Made by a program: the position numbers and the translations under genes
From: DASRHT01 sp035293765
GTDB lineage: Bacteria > Chloroflexota > Ktedonobacteria > Ktedonobacterales > Ktedonobacteraceae
Assembly: GCA_035293765.1 (NCBI GenBank)
Contig: DATGMF010000047.1
Location: 1 to 64,000, forward strand
Direction: 5' to 3'
DNA length: 64,000 nucleotides
The notes under the pieces: generated by a model
The model's database searches: none
Seen by the model: only the letters and a program-made list of their open reading frames with translations
What the model was told of the DNA's origin: nothing
Part shown: positions 47,933-57,026 of the stretch, one piece after another
Layout of the letters: every line of letters begins with the position of its first letter
How positions within the stretch are numbered: the first letter of the stretch is position 1

Positions 47933-49648
47933 TTATCGCTTGATCGATAGCAAATATGCGTGTACTTCTGAGGCATTTCCCAGTACAAGCGCCTGCCGAG
48001 CTATCTCGTGTGCCTCCTGTATGCTCCAACTGCGTATTACTTGCTTAACCAGAGGTATTGATCGGGGGGTAACGCTAAACTCATCCAACTCCAATCCTAG
48101 CAGTACCGGAATGGCAAATGGATCGCCGGCCAGCTCACCACACAGGCCAACCCACTTTCCGCGCGCGTGAGCAGCCTCGATCACCATGCGGATCTGGCGT
48201 AGGACAGCGGGATGGAGGGCATCAGCCAGAGTCACCACTTCCGGGTTGGTCCGGTCAGCAGCCAGTGTATACTGAGCCAGATCATTGGTGCCAATGCTGA
48301 AGAAGTCCACCAGTTCAATGAGTGTGTCAGCCATCAAAGCAGCGGCAGGCAGCTCGATCATAATCCCAACCTCAACATGCTCTGTGTAGCTCACATTCTG
48401 CTCTGCCAGCGTTGCTGCCGCTCGCTGCAGGTGCTCTCGAATTGCCCGTACCTCTTCGCTGGTAGCAACCATTGGGAACATAAGCTTGAGGGTATGTCCG
48501 ACGCCGGCGCGCAGGAGGGCGCGTAACTGTGTCTGAAAGATATCAGGCTTTGCCAGTGCCAGGCGCGTGCCACGAATGCCCAGGAAAGGATTGTTCTCGG
48601 TTGGCATGCGAAGGTAGGGGGCGGGCTTGTCTCCGCCAATGTCAAGCGTGCGTACAACCACTGGACGCGTCCCCATCGTCTCCAGCACAGAGCAATAGAC
48701 AGCTACCTGCTCGTCTTCGTCTGGCGCTGCCTCTCTTTCCAGAAATAAGAACTCTGTCCGTAACAGTCCAACGCCTTCCGCACCACAGGTCAGTGCTTCA
48801 GCAGCCTGCTCAGGAGCACCAATATTAGCGACCACTTCTACACATACTCCATCCAGTGTCGTGGCCGGCTGTTGTGCCAACTGGAGAGCGTCCTGCTGTA
48901 TTTGCGCCAGCCGCTCGGCCCTGTGTTGATAGGCTGCAAACGTCTCTGCATCCGGCTCAAGCAGCACTTCGCCCGTTGTACCATCTACTACTACTTGCAT
49001 ACCGTTGCGTAGTTGACTTATCCCTGTCCCCAGCCCGGTGATGGCGGGGATACCAAGCGCCTTCGCTAAAATTGCTACATGTGAGGTTGCACCACCAGCG
49101 GCGGTACAGAAAGCGCGTATTTTCTCTTTATCGAAGAGGATTGTGTCGGATGGCGCCAGCTCCGTAGCGGCAATCACCACCGGCTCCGTCAGTTTGCTGG
49201 TCGGAGCATTGATCCCCTCTAGAATACGCAGCACGCGTTGCGCCACATCTTCCACATCAGCAGTGCGGGCCGCAAGATATTCGTTGCCGATGGCCCGTAA
49301 TTGAGTAGTATACTGAGCAATCCCTTCCTGCCACGCGTATGCTGCGCTGATAGATTGCGCTTGAATGGTTGCATGCACCTGCTTCAGCAGGTCTGGATCA
49401 TCAAGGAACAGCTCATGCGTCTCAAAAACAGCAGCTTCTTTGGAGCCTATGTGTTCCCGGGTTTGCAGCAATAAAGCGTGTATCTCCTCTCGCGCCTGTT
49501 TGAGAGCAGCGTCCAGGTGGGCAATTTCCCTATGCACATCTTCAACATGGCGCTGTTCAACGATGACTTTACCTGCTTCGTAGCGGAAAATCGGGCCAGC
49601 CGCCATGCCAGGAGACGCACCGATTCCTCGAATAGCTGTGGGGGTCAT
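47933..49648 (-). CDS. ptsI: PTS enzyme I (phosphoenolpyruvate-protein phosphotransferase)
   Basis: 571 residues, standard EI length, ATG behind GGAG. The phosphorylated His is H190 in GGATSHVAI. The C-terminal PEP-binding barrel shows GVGLLRTEFLFL, DIGGDKPAPYL and the catalytic Cys loop LCGELAGDP. It passes phosphate from PEP to HPr. Last gene of the PTS cluster, 50 bp after the EIIA-Man gene. Confidence 0.96.
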   Translation of the reverse strand: MTPTAIRGIGASPGMAAGPIFRYEAGKVIVEQRHVEDVHREIAHLDAALKQAREEIHALLLQTREHIGSKEAAVFETHELFLDDPDLLKQVHATIQAQSISAAYAWQEGIAQYTTQLRAIGNEYLAARTADVEDVAQRVLRILEGINAPTSKLTEPVVIAATELAPSDTILFDKEKIRAFCTAAGGATSHVAILAKALGIPAITGLGTGISQLRNGMQVVVDGTTGEVLLEPDAETFAAYQHRAERLAQIQQDALQLAQQPATTLDGVCVEVVANIGAPEQAAEALTCGAEGVGLLRTEFLFLEREAAPDEDEQVAVYCSVLETMGTRPVVVRTLDIGGDKPAPYLRMPTENNPFLGIRGTRLALAKPDIFQTQLRALLRAGVGHTLKLMFPMVATSEEVRAIREHLQRAAATLAEQNVSYTEHVEVGIMIELPAAALMADTLIELVDFFSIGTNDLAQYTLAADRTNPEVVTLADALHPAVLRQIRMVIEAAHARGKWVGLCGELAGDPFAIPVLLGLELDEFSVTPRSIPLVKQVIRSWSIQEAHEIARQALVLGNASEVHAYLLSIKR

Positions 49649-49698
49649 GCGTGCTTACTCCATCCCTTTAAAGCTAGTATAGATGAAATTAAGAGAAG

Positions 49699-50106
49699 CT
49701 ATTTGCCGGTCAACTGCCGGGTGAGATTGATAACACCCTCTTTCGCAGCTTGCATCGCGATAGCTGTGAGTTCTTGTATGGTAACACCTTCGCGTTGCAC
49801 CAGCACCTCCAGCAGCATGGGAAGATTGACGCCACAAATCACCTGCGCGCCCGAGAAGGCAAGATGCGAGCTTGCCTTCGCCGGGCTCCCTCCCATGAGA
49901 TCAACGAGTATCAACGCTCCATCGTTCTTCTCAACCGCGCTGACCGCTGCTTCTATTTCACCGTGCAAAATAGTAAGATCATCGGCGGGTCCCATCCCAA
50001 TGGCGAGAAATTGCTCCTGGGGGCCAATAATCGTCTCAGCAGCATTTTTTAGTGCATCGGCGAGTGTCCCATGCGTCACAAGCACAATACCTATCACAAA
50101 AGTCAC
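49699..50106 (-). CDS. Mannose-type PTS EIIA domain protein (DhaM-like)
   Basis: 135 residues. Fold and active site of the EIIA-Man family: IVLVTHG with phospho-His12, then ILVDLMGGSPAKAS and CGVNLPMLLEVL. Stand-alone domains of this type serve mannose-class permeases or dihydroxyacetone kinase (DhaM). Neither partner is in the window, so its role in a GlcNAc-type cluster is unclear. Confidence 0.88.
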   Translation of the reverse strand: MTFVIGIVLVTHGTLADALKNAAETIIGPQEQFLAIGMGPADDLTILHGEIEAAVSAVEKNDGALILVDLMGGSPAKASSHLAFSGAQVICGVNLPMLLEVLVQREGVTIQELTAIAMQAAKEGVINLTRQLTGK

Positions 50107-50169
50107 CTCCCTTCAACGTTGCAAGCAATAGCAGCGGAACACTATGCTAGCGCTGATAGCTCACTACTC

Positions 50170-50439
50170 TCATTCTGCCTCTGCCTCTAGCAATAACGTC
50201 AGCCTATCAATTGCGGCTTCGGCATCAGCTCCGTCGGCTGTGAGCATAATCTGATCGCCCTGTTCGGCGCCGAGGGTAAGAAGCGAGAGGATAGACTTAC
50301 CATTGACTGTTTTACCATTTTTTGATAGGGTGATCTGGCATTGAAATCTCTGTGCTTGCTGCACAAATATGGCGGCTGGACGTGCATGCAACCCTGCTTT
50401 GTTTCCCAGTATGACCGTTCGTTCCATCGCGTGTTCCAT
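50170..50439 (-). CDS. ptsH: PTS phosphocarrier protein HPr
   Basis: 89 residues, ATG behind AGGGAG (an in-frame ATG four codons later is also possible). The active His is H18 in KAGLHARPA. The regulatory Ser is S49 in NGKSIL, 31 residues on, as in Bacillus HPr. The Ser site implies possible HPr kinase control. It carries phosphate from EI to the EIIA proteins. Confidence 0.95.
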   Translation of the reverse strand: MEHAMERTVILGNKAGLHARPAAIFVQQAQRFQCQITLSKNGKTVNGKSILSLLTLGAEQGDQIMLTADGADAEAAIDRLTLLLEAEAE

Positions 50440-50496
50440 TATCGGTGCTCCCTTGTCTAAGCCATAGCAATCACGAATGCTCTTTTATGCGCCAGG

Positions 50497-50952
50497 TTAT
50501 TTCACCTCAAGAACGAAAAGGACGTCTTGCCCAGCTCGTACCGTTCCACTGGCCCGACGTACAATTTCCCCGGCCCCGCAGGAAACAACGGGGCTGAGCA
50601 TTACCTTACCCAGTCGCTCAATGACAGGACGATCAAAACGCACAATTGGCATGCCCGCCTGTACAGGCTGCCCCTCTCTGGCAATATTCTCAAACCCTTT
50701 CCCTTTAAGCTCGACCGTGTCGAGGCCAATATGGACAATCAGCTCAATGCCGTTATGCATAGATATGCCGAAGGCATGACCGCCAGGGAACAATTTAACC
50801 AGCTCACCGGTTACAGGAGCAACAGCAATCTGTCCCGATGGATCGATAGCGACCCCATCGCCTGCCATTTTTTGCGCGAAAACCTCGTCGGGAACGGCTG
50901 CCAGATCGACAACTGTACCATCAAGCGGCGCAAGCACATGTATTTCAGCCAT
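50497..50952 (-). CDS. PTS glucose-family EIIA
   Basis: 151 residues from ATG 50952 behind AAAGGT. EIIA-Glc fold: VLAPLDGTVVDL start, GDGVAIDP, the paired His H59 (GGHAFGI) and active H74 in LIVHIGLDTVELKGKGF. It phosphorylates the EIIB domain of the adjacent EIICB. 58 bp upstream of ptsH in the same operon. Confidence 0.94.
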   Translation of the reverse strand: MAEIHVLAPLDGTVVDLAAVPDEVFAQKMAGDGVAIDPSGQIAVAPVTGELVKLFPGGHAFGISMHNGIELIVHIGLDTVELKGKGFENIAREGQPVQAGMPIVRFDRPVIERLGKVMLSPVVSCGAGEIVRRASGTVRAGQDVLFVLEVK

Positions 50953-51092
50953 GATATACCTTTGTTTTTCCATTACTTCGACTCCGCACTCCTGAGCGAA
51001 GCTAACGCGTCAGCAGCGTTGGAGCGCGGAAGGTTTTGGGATACTTCCGCAAGCTGCTTTAGAGCTAGCTCTAAAGCAGCTTGCACTGTGGG

Positions 51093-52655
51093 CTAATCAG
51101 CCTGCTCTACAACGTCTTCGGCGCTGCTTTTCATGATGCGCTTCATGCGTTCGGCAATACGATCAGATTGTGTGCCTAGCACGACCTGGGCGATCTTGCC
51201 TTGCTTAATCACGCCAGAGGCCCCCAGACTCTTCAGGCGCACTTCGTCGATGAGTGATGGATCGCTGACGAAGAGGCGCAGACGTGTAATGCAACCCTCT
51301 ACGCTCTCCACGTTGGCTTTGCCACCGAGAGCCGCGAGAACCTCTTGCGCCAGGATATCATCAGCATCGATGCCTGCCGCCTGCGCTGCTGATGGTTTTG
51401 CCTTCTTAGGCCCACGCTGGCTCTCTGGTAAGATCCAGTCCGCGCTCAAGCCGGTAGAGGCTTCGCCACGACCAGGGGTGCCCAGATTGAAACGGGTGAT
51501 GAAGAAGCTAAAGACGAAGTAATACACGACGGCGTAGACGAGTCCAATGCCGAGAAGCAAGATGGGCTGGGTGGTATTCGGCGCTCTAAAGTTGAGCAGG
51601 TAGTCGATCAATCCAGCAGAAAAGCCAAAGCCAATACGAATACCCAGAGCCGTACAGAGCGCCAACGCAGTCCCTGTTAGGATAGCATGTACAAGATAGA
51701 GCAACGGAGCGACAAAAAGGAACGCGAATTCAATCGGTTCGGTGATGCCGGTCAAGAACGAAGCAAAGGCTGCTGAGAGCAGGATGCCCGCCGCCACTTT
51801 GGGGAAGTTTGCGTGACGGATCATTGCCAGACAGGCGGCGGGCAGACCGAACATCATGATGGGGAAGAAGCCCGCCATAAAGTTTCCGGCGGTGGGATCT
51901 CCTGCGAAGTAGCGGTTCAGATCGCCATGTACGACTGTGCCTTTTGAAGTAAAATCGCCAAGCTGAAACCAGACGTACGAGTTGAGGATATGATGCAGGC
52001 CAAGTGGAATCAACAGGCGGTTCAAAAATCCGTAGAGACCTGTCCCAAGAGCGCCGAGAGACACAATCCCGGTGCCCAGCGCATTGATCACGTTCTGGAC
52101 CGGAGACCAGATGAAGCCGAAGATGACACCAAGCACGAGGGCGACGAGCGCCGTCACAATTGGCACGAAGCGCCGACCACCGAAAAAGCCAAGATAGTCT
52201 GGGAGACGAATATCGTAAAAACGGCGATACAGTCCCGCAGCGACCAATCCTATCAGGATGCCTGAGAGCACATCTATGGAGCCGTGGACAACCGCGAGCG
52301 GGTTTGCGATTTTAGGAAGGTCATAGATGGTGGTGAAAGTAAAAGCAAAAACTAAAAATCCTACCAGGGCAGCGAGCCCAGCAGAACCTTCGCCGCCGGT
52401 AAGTCCAACGGCGATACCAATGGCGAAAATCATCGGGAGGTTAGAAAAAATAGCATCTCCTGCGTTTGCCATCCACGGCAGGTTAAGTATTTCTGGCTGG
52501 CCCAGGCGCAGAAGAAGCGCAGCGGCGGGCAGTACCGCAATTGGTAGCATCAATGAGCGTCCAACGCTCTGTAGGGCTCCCAGAATACGATCACCCGTAC
52601 GAGGACTGATTGATGTAGGAGCGGCGGCCTGGGAAGATGGGTTAGCAGCACTCAT
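51093..52655 (-). CDS. PTS EIICB permease, N-acetylglucosamine/glucose type
   Basis: 520 residues. The EIIC part has about ten hydrophobic segments (30-400), with the substrate-loop GDLNRYFAGDPTAGNFMAGFFPIMMFGLPAA and the GITEPIEFAFLF motif. FFAGDPTAG-like sequence favours GlcNAc (NagE) over glucose. A linker leads to EIIB with phospho-Cys C455 in VEGCITRLRL. First gene of the PTS operon, behind a dre-like operator. Confidence 0.93.
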   Translation of the reverse strand: MSAANPSSQAAAPTSISPRTGDRILGALQSVGRSLMLPIAVLPAAALLLRLGQPEILNLPWMANAGDAIFSNLPMIFAIGIAVGLTGGEGSAGLAALVGFLVFAFTFTTIYDLPKIANPLAVVHGSIDVLSGILIGLVAAGLYRRFYDIRLPDYLGFFGGRRFVPIVTALVALVLGVIFGFIWSPVQNVINALGTGIVSLGALGTGLYGFLNRLLIPLGLHHILNSYVWFQLGDFTSKGTVVHGDLNRYFAGDPTAGNFMAGFFPIMMFGLPAACLAMIRHANFPKVAAGILLSAAFASFLTGITEPIEFAFLFVAPLLYLVHAILTGTALALCTALGIRIGFGFSAGLIDYLLNFRAPNTTQPILLLGIGLVYAVVYYFVFSFFITRFNLGTPGRGEASTGLSADWILPESQRGPKKAKPSAAQAAGIDADDILAQEVLAALGGKANVESVEGCITRLRLFVSDPSLIDEVRLKSLGASGVIKQGKIAQVVLGTQSDRIAERMKRIMKSSAEDVVEQAD

Positions 52656-52963
52656 CGGAAATTCTCCTCTCGTAAAGTAATAGCGACGGAGAGCTCTGCA
52701 TGTAATCCCGCATAATCTACTTCATTGAGAAATATGCGTTATCACCGAGCTCATCTTGACATATGTCCTGACAACTCCTCCTTTCTGACGAATAGATGCT
52801 TATTCATGAATAAAACCTTGCGCGTATTTCGCTTATATTTATTATAATCTCGATTAATCTAGTCTTCTAGACCACTTGACGACCTTATCACATAATATCA
52901 CTTTATCTATCTATGCGCACTTAAAAATGAAAATTGTCTGTATAGAAGCGTTATAAGCTTGCG
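52656..52963 (-). promoter_or_regulatory. PTS operon control region
   Basis: 308 bp without a gene. On the minus strand a TATAAT (plus 52841-52846) forms the likely -10. A perfect palindrome TTATTCATGAATAA lies at 52800-52813, between the -10 and the start codon. The dre-like operator covers the -35 zone. Confidence 0.55.
52861..52876. promoter_or_regulatory. dre-like GntR (NagR/DasR/YvoA) operator
   Basis: AGTCTTCTAGACCACT reads AGTGGTCTAGAAGACT on the other strand, close to the TGGTCTAGACCA core bound by GlcNAc-responsive GntR/HutC regulators. Six of eight positions are symmetric. It sits where the -35 of the EIICB promoter should be, so binding would repress. Confidence 0.6.
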
Positions 52964-53836
52964 CTAAGAGAAAAATGTGAAAGGTTTGGTGGTCGAGGTA
53001 TCGCGTTTCTCAACGGGAAATTGTATTTCCGTTAAGTATGCATCGAGATCGCCCTCGTTACGCAGGCACACCCGGCGACATGGACCAACGATGGAGTAAT
53101 CATTGGCCTGAATCCATGTGCCAAGTTCCTGATATGCCTCAATAATGGTATGTGGACTACCACAGTAGAGCAGCGTCGCCATCGTATTCACCCCGGGCAA
53201 CTCGCGCACGGTGATGCGTCCATTGCTGCGCTCTACAATATTTCCCACTGACAAACTATCTACCGGTACTGCTACCTCCACCATATTCATATCGTTATCA
53301 TGATATTCGCCATCATGGTAGATATAGAGTAAGCAGTCAGTCTGTTTGACGTCATTCTGCCTGAGGAAATCGCGTAACTCGCTCGCAAACTGGGCTCTGT
53401 GAGCAAAACTTGCAGCTATCTTACGGCTGGTTGCGACTATTTGCGGCTTCACCTTTTTAAGGACGACTTCATGTACCTGGTTCTTGCCTTCCATTTCAAT
53501 GTGGTTGAGCCGCGCTTCCACACGGGCCAGTCGCTCTTGTTCGGCCTGGACGCGTTGTTGAAGCTCGACCTGTTTGAGTCGCAGCATGCCTCTAAGCTGT
53601 GCTGGCGGTAGATCTTCGTCCATGAGTTGAATAATCTGGGCAAGCTCGAAGCCGAGGTCTTTGAGGGCCAGAATACGGTTCAGTCGGGGCAATTGATCGA
53701 TTGAATAATAACGGTAGCCAGTGGTGCAATCAACCTGCACTGGCTTGAGCAGTCCTATTTCATCATAATAGCGTAGTGTCCGCATTGACACCTGGCCCAA
53801 CCTTGAAAAGTCGCTAATTTTAAACACGCGAGGCAT
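52964..53836 (-). CDS. MerR family regulator with GyrI-like effector domain (BmrR type)
   Basis: 290 residues. MerR winged helix at the N-terminus (FKISDFSRLGQVSMRTLRYYDEIGLLKPVQVD), coiled dimer helix (about 80-115), then a GyrI-like/BacBL ligand-binding domain to the end. Such regulators sense bulky drugs. Transcribed toward the PTS operon but separated by its control region. A link to either neighbour is unproven. Confidence 0.92.
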   Translation of the reverse strand: MPRVFKISDFSRLGQVSMRTLRYYDEIGLLKPVQVDCTTGYRYYSIDQLPRLNRILALKDLGFELAQIIQLMDEDLPPAQLRGMLRLKQVELQQRVQAEQERLARVEARLNHIEMEGKNQVHEVVLKKVKPQIVATSRKIAASFAHRAQFASELRDFLRQNDVKQTDCLLYIYHDGEYHDNDMNMVEVAVPVDSLSVGNIVERSNGRITVRELPGVNTMATLLYCGSPHTIIEAYQELGTWIQANDYSIVGPCRRVCLRNEGDLDAYLTEIQFPVEKRDTSTTKPFTFFS

Positions 53837-54083
53837 CCCTTCCCCGAAAGTTAGAATGCTTCAACTCATTTATGTCAAGCACATTACCATGATAACACTT
53901 TCACGCCACGTAAAAGTCAAGAGGAAAGCAAGGGGAATTTCGCCTGCCATCCAAAAGTGGGAAAAACTCGCTAACAGCTTCCTCTCTGTGTTATGGCCGT
54001 TTTGTAGCATTGAGCCGAAATCTTACCCGTGGGCGAGATTCTGGCATAGACAGCGGACCTGCTTGTCTGCTATGCTATGCGTG

Positions 54084-55475
54084 ATGAAACAGCAGATGTA
54101 TTTTCATGGAGGAACCCTGGTCATTGAGGGGGCAAGCCAGCAGGAGGCACTACCATCTCCCTGGCGCTGGAGTCATGCGGCGTGGCGCTGCGAAGCCAGC
54201 CACTATAGCGCGGTCCTTCCCTGGGCGCGCGAGCATGGTATTCGCGATCAGGTTCCCCACTGGCAGCCGCTCAATTACACTCTCTCCGATCAGAGAGAGC
54301 CACACGAGTATCAGCGCGCGGCACTTTCAGCCTGGCAGCAAGCGCAAATGCGCGGCAGCGTCATTTTGCCGACCGGAGCCGGCAAGAGCTTTGTGGCCGT
54401 GCGAGCAATCCAACTCGTCAATCGTTCAGCTATTGTCGCCTGTCCCACGCTCGACTTGCTGCATCAATGGTATAGTATCCTGCGCAACGCCTTCTCGACA
54501 GAGATCGGGATCTACTACGGCGGAGAAAAAATCGTACACCCTCTGACCGTGACGACCTATCATTCCCTGGCCGATCTTGCCGCCGCCTATGGTCATCACT
54601 TCAAATGCCTGATCCTGGACGAAAGTCATCATGCTACCGCCCCTTCTTTTGGAGAAGGGGCGCTCATGACTCCAGCTCCTGTGCGTCTGGGTCTGACCGC
54701 TACTTATCCATCCGAACAGGAGCAGAGCAATGGGCGCTGGCGCTTAGAAGAACTGGTTGGTCCCGTCGTCTTCTCGCTGAAAGTAGACGATCTGATTGGA
54801 GAACAACTGGCCCTCTATCGCACGCAGCGCATCCGAGTTAGCCTGACAGATGCCGAACGCGAGCAATATGAGCGTGATTCCCAGCTTTACATGAGCTTTG
54901 TGAGACAACAGGGACTGATCAAACGCTACGGTGCGCACTGGCTGCATGCCTTTCTGGCGCTTTCTGCAAAAGATCCGGCAGCGCGGGAGGCATTTCTGGC
55001 GCGCCAGCGTGTGGGACGTTTGCTTGCCGGCTGCCAGGGCAAGATGCAAGCGGTTGAGAATCTGCTGCGCGAGCACCAGACCGAGCAGAGCCTCATTTTC
55101 ACAGAGAACAACGAGATGGCGTACCGCATCGCCCGGCAGTATCTGCTCCCGATCATTACCCATCAAACGCCGGCACAGGAGCGCAAAGAGCTGCTTGATG
55201 GCTTTCGAGAGCGGCGATACCGGGCCATTGTAACGACCCGTGTGCTTAACGAGGGCGTGGATGTTCCTGAGGCGAAGGTGGCTTTGATCCTAGGTGGGAC
55301 GGCGGGCGCTCGCGAGTATATCCAGCGGCTGGGGCGCATCTTGCGCAAGGTTGAGAATCGAGAGGCCGTCCTCTATGAAATTCTGGTGCGGGGAACCACT
55401 GAAGAGGGCAAGGTCCAGCGGCGCAGGGCCGCACAACGAGAGGGCTACCAACATGCTCACGTCCGATCTGATTAA
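54084..55475 (+). CDS. XPB/Ssl2-like DNA helicase (SF2)
   Basis: 463 residues from ATG 54084; the frame is open to 53856 but that part has no helicase character. An N-terminal damage-recognition-like stretch, then helicase motifs: Q-like EYQRAAL, Walker A LPTGAGKS, DESHH (motif II), LGLTAT (III), TTRVLNEGVDVPE (V) and QRLGRILR (VI). It overlaps the DUF790/Bax1 gene by 23 bp. In archaea XPB unwinds while Bax1 cuts, in nucleotide-excision-type repair. Confidence 0.9.
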   Translation: MKQQMYFHGGTLVIEGASQQEALPSPWRWSHAAWRCEASHYSAVLPWAREHGIRDQVPHWQPLNYTLSDQREPHEYQRAALSAWQQAQMRGSVILPTGAGKSFVAVRAIQLVNRSAIVACPTLDLLHQWYSILRNAFSTEIGIYYGGEKIVHPLTVTTYHSLADLAAAYGHHFKCLILDESHHATAPSFGEGALMTPAPVRLGLTATYPSEQEQSNGRWRLEELVGPVVFSLKVDDLIGEQLALYRTQRIRVSLTDAEREQYERDSQLYMSFVRQQGLIKRYGAHWLHAFLALSAKDPAAREAFLARQRVGRLLAGCQGKMQAVENLLREHQTEQSLIFTENNEMAYRIARQYLLPIITHQTPAQERKELLDGFRERRYRAIVTTRVLNEGVDVPEAKVALILGGTAGAREYIQRLGRILRKVENREAVLYEILVRGTTEEGKVQRRRAAQREGYQHAHVRSD

Positions 55476-57003
55476 ACCGTTTGTGCAGCAGCGTGGAGCC
55501 GAGGTCCATGTGGATCTGCTTGATGAAACGGATGAGCGGTATCTGCACATCGCATCCACCTTGATTACCACCTTTCAAGGGCTGGTGGGGCAGACACGTT
55601 CAACATGGTGGCAGGCCCGCGAGGCGCTGGAGGGGACACGCACTGATTATATGCGCCTGCGTGGCCTGGCTAAAATCCTGGAGGATGAGGCAACGTTTTC
55701 GCCGCAAGAGGGTGACTATACGCCCGCCCAGGTTCGCCGCCATCTGTTTGAGCACGGCCCGGTCTTTGCAACTCCTGATGTCTTCCACCCACACAGCAGG
55801 CAAGAGGCCATCGCAACGGTCGCTGGCAAGATGGCAAGCAGCGTCGAACAGATCGAGGCCCTCTTTTTTGCGGATCGCCCCGAGGAGTATCGGCTCACCC
55901 ATCCCGGCCCCCACTGGACGCCTCTCACGCTGCTGCGGCGTTATAATCTTGAGCTGGCCCGTGGCGTTCTCTATCGCGCCACAGTGCTGCGTATCGAGAT
56001 CCATGACAACTTTAAGGATATCTGGCGCTATCTCAAGCTCTTCAAGATCATGTTCTGGTGCGAGGAACTGCCAGAAGGCGGCTATCGGCTCACGCTTTCG
56101 GGGCCCATGTCCGAGTTTATCCTGACGGAGCGGTATGGCATTGCCTTCGCCCAGTTTATGCCAGCATTGCTCCTGGGTGAGCGCTGGCGGATGACTGCCC
56201 GGCTCAAACCCTTCTCTGAAAAAATCCCTCTGGACGACCGGCTGCAAAGACAGCAGATCGAGGCCGCTCTACCGCGCTACTCGCTTGATCACACCTGCGG
56301 ACTCTTCTCGCACTACCGGCGCGCCGCCCTCTATGACTCGGCCCTGGAGCGAACGTTTGCCAGCGAATTTACCGATTTTGAGGAAAAGTTTGGCGGCAGC
56401 CGCGGACACTGGCGATTGCTGAGAGAACAGGAGGTGCTGGCGCTCGGAGGGACGGTCATGATCCCGGACTTCCAGTTAGTGCATAGCCTGGATGAACGGC
56501 GTACCATCCTGATTGAGCTGGTTGGGTACTGGTCCCCTACGTATTTACGCAACAAGGTTACCAAAGTGCGTAGTGCCAACTGCCCCCATTTGCTGCTGCT
56601 CGTGTACGAAGAACTGAATGTCACGCGCGAGTCCTTCGGCGAGGTGGCTAGCGAGATCGTCTTCTTCAAACAGAAACCGATCATCAAGGAGATCATGCCG
56701 GTGATTGAAGCGATGGCGGAGCGCGTCTATGGCCCCCTGACGAAGACGCCCCCGCCCGCTATGACGCTGGAAGAAGTGGTTGCCGCCTATCAGGCACAGA
56801 TGGCAACACGACCAGAGGAATGGATGGGGCTGACCGAAGCCAGAGCAATGCTTGCTTCGCATCTCCCTATGTTCTCTCCACGACTTTTTGGCTGTAAGGA
56901 TCTTCCTACATTTTTTAAAAAGCATGAAGAGTGGTTCGAAGTTCGACGCGCACCCTGCAAAGGTCGTCCCCTTCAGATTCGTCTACGCAAGTTGCCTGCT
57001 TGA
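55453..57003 (+). CDS. DUF790/Bax1 family nuclease, partner of XPB
   Basis: 516 residues from ATG 55453. The PD-(D/E)XK-type core near the centre shows FASEFTDFEEKF then VMIPDFQLVHSLDERRTILIELVGYWSPTYLRNK, with Asp, Glu and Lys at nuclease positions. The N-terminal half is the XPB-binding DUF790 region. The last about 80 residues (LTEARAMLASHLPMFSPRLF onward, ending GRPLQIRLRKLP) look like an added small domain. The gene pair is tightly coupled. Confidence 0.9.
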   Translation: MLTSDLIKPFVQQRGAEVHVDLLDETDERYLHIASTLITTFQGLVGQTRSTWWQAREALEGTRTDYMRLRGLAKILEDEATFSPQEGDYTPAQVRRHLFEHGPVFATPDVFHPHSRQEAIATVAGKMASSVEQIEALFFADRPEEYRLTHPGPHWTPLTLLRRYNLELARGVLYRATVLRIEIHDNFKDIWRYLKLFKIMFWCEELPEGGYRLTLSGPMSEFILTERYGIAFAQFMPALLLGERWRMTARLKPFSEKIPLDDRLQRQQIEAALPRYSLDHTCGLFSHYRRAALYDSALERTFASEFTDFEEKFGGSRGHWRLLREQEVLALGGTVMIPDFQLVHSLDERRTILIELVGYWSPTYLRNKVTKVRSANCPHLLLLVYEELNVTRESFGEVASEIVFFKQKPIIKEIMPVIEAMAERVYGPLTKTPPPAMTLEEVVAAYQAQMATRPEEWMGLTEARAMLASHLPMFSPRLFGCKDLPTFFKKHEEWFEVRRAPCKGRPLQIRLRKLPA

Positions 57004-57026
57004 TGCTGCCGCATTGGTGTCAGCCA

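Noticed and set aside
53856..54083. N-terminal extension of the XPB helicase
   Set aside because: The translated stretch has no similarity to the helicase N-terminus and covers the promoter region of the divergent MerR gene.
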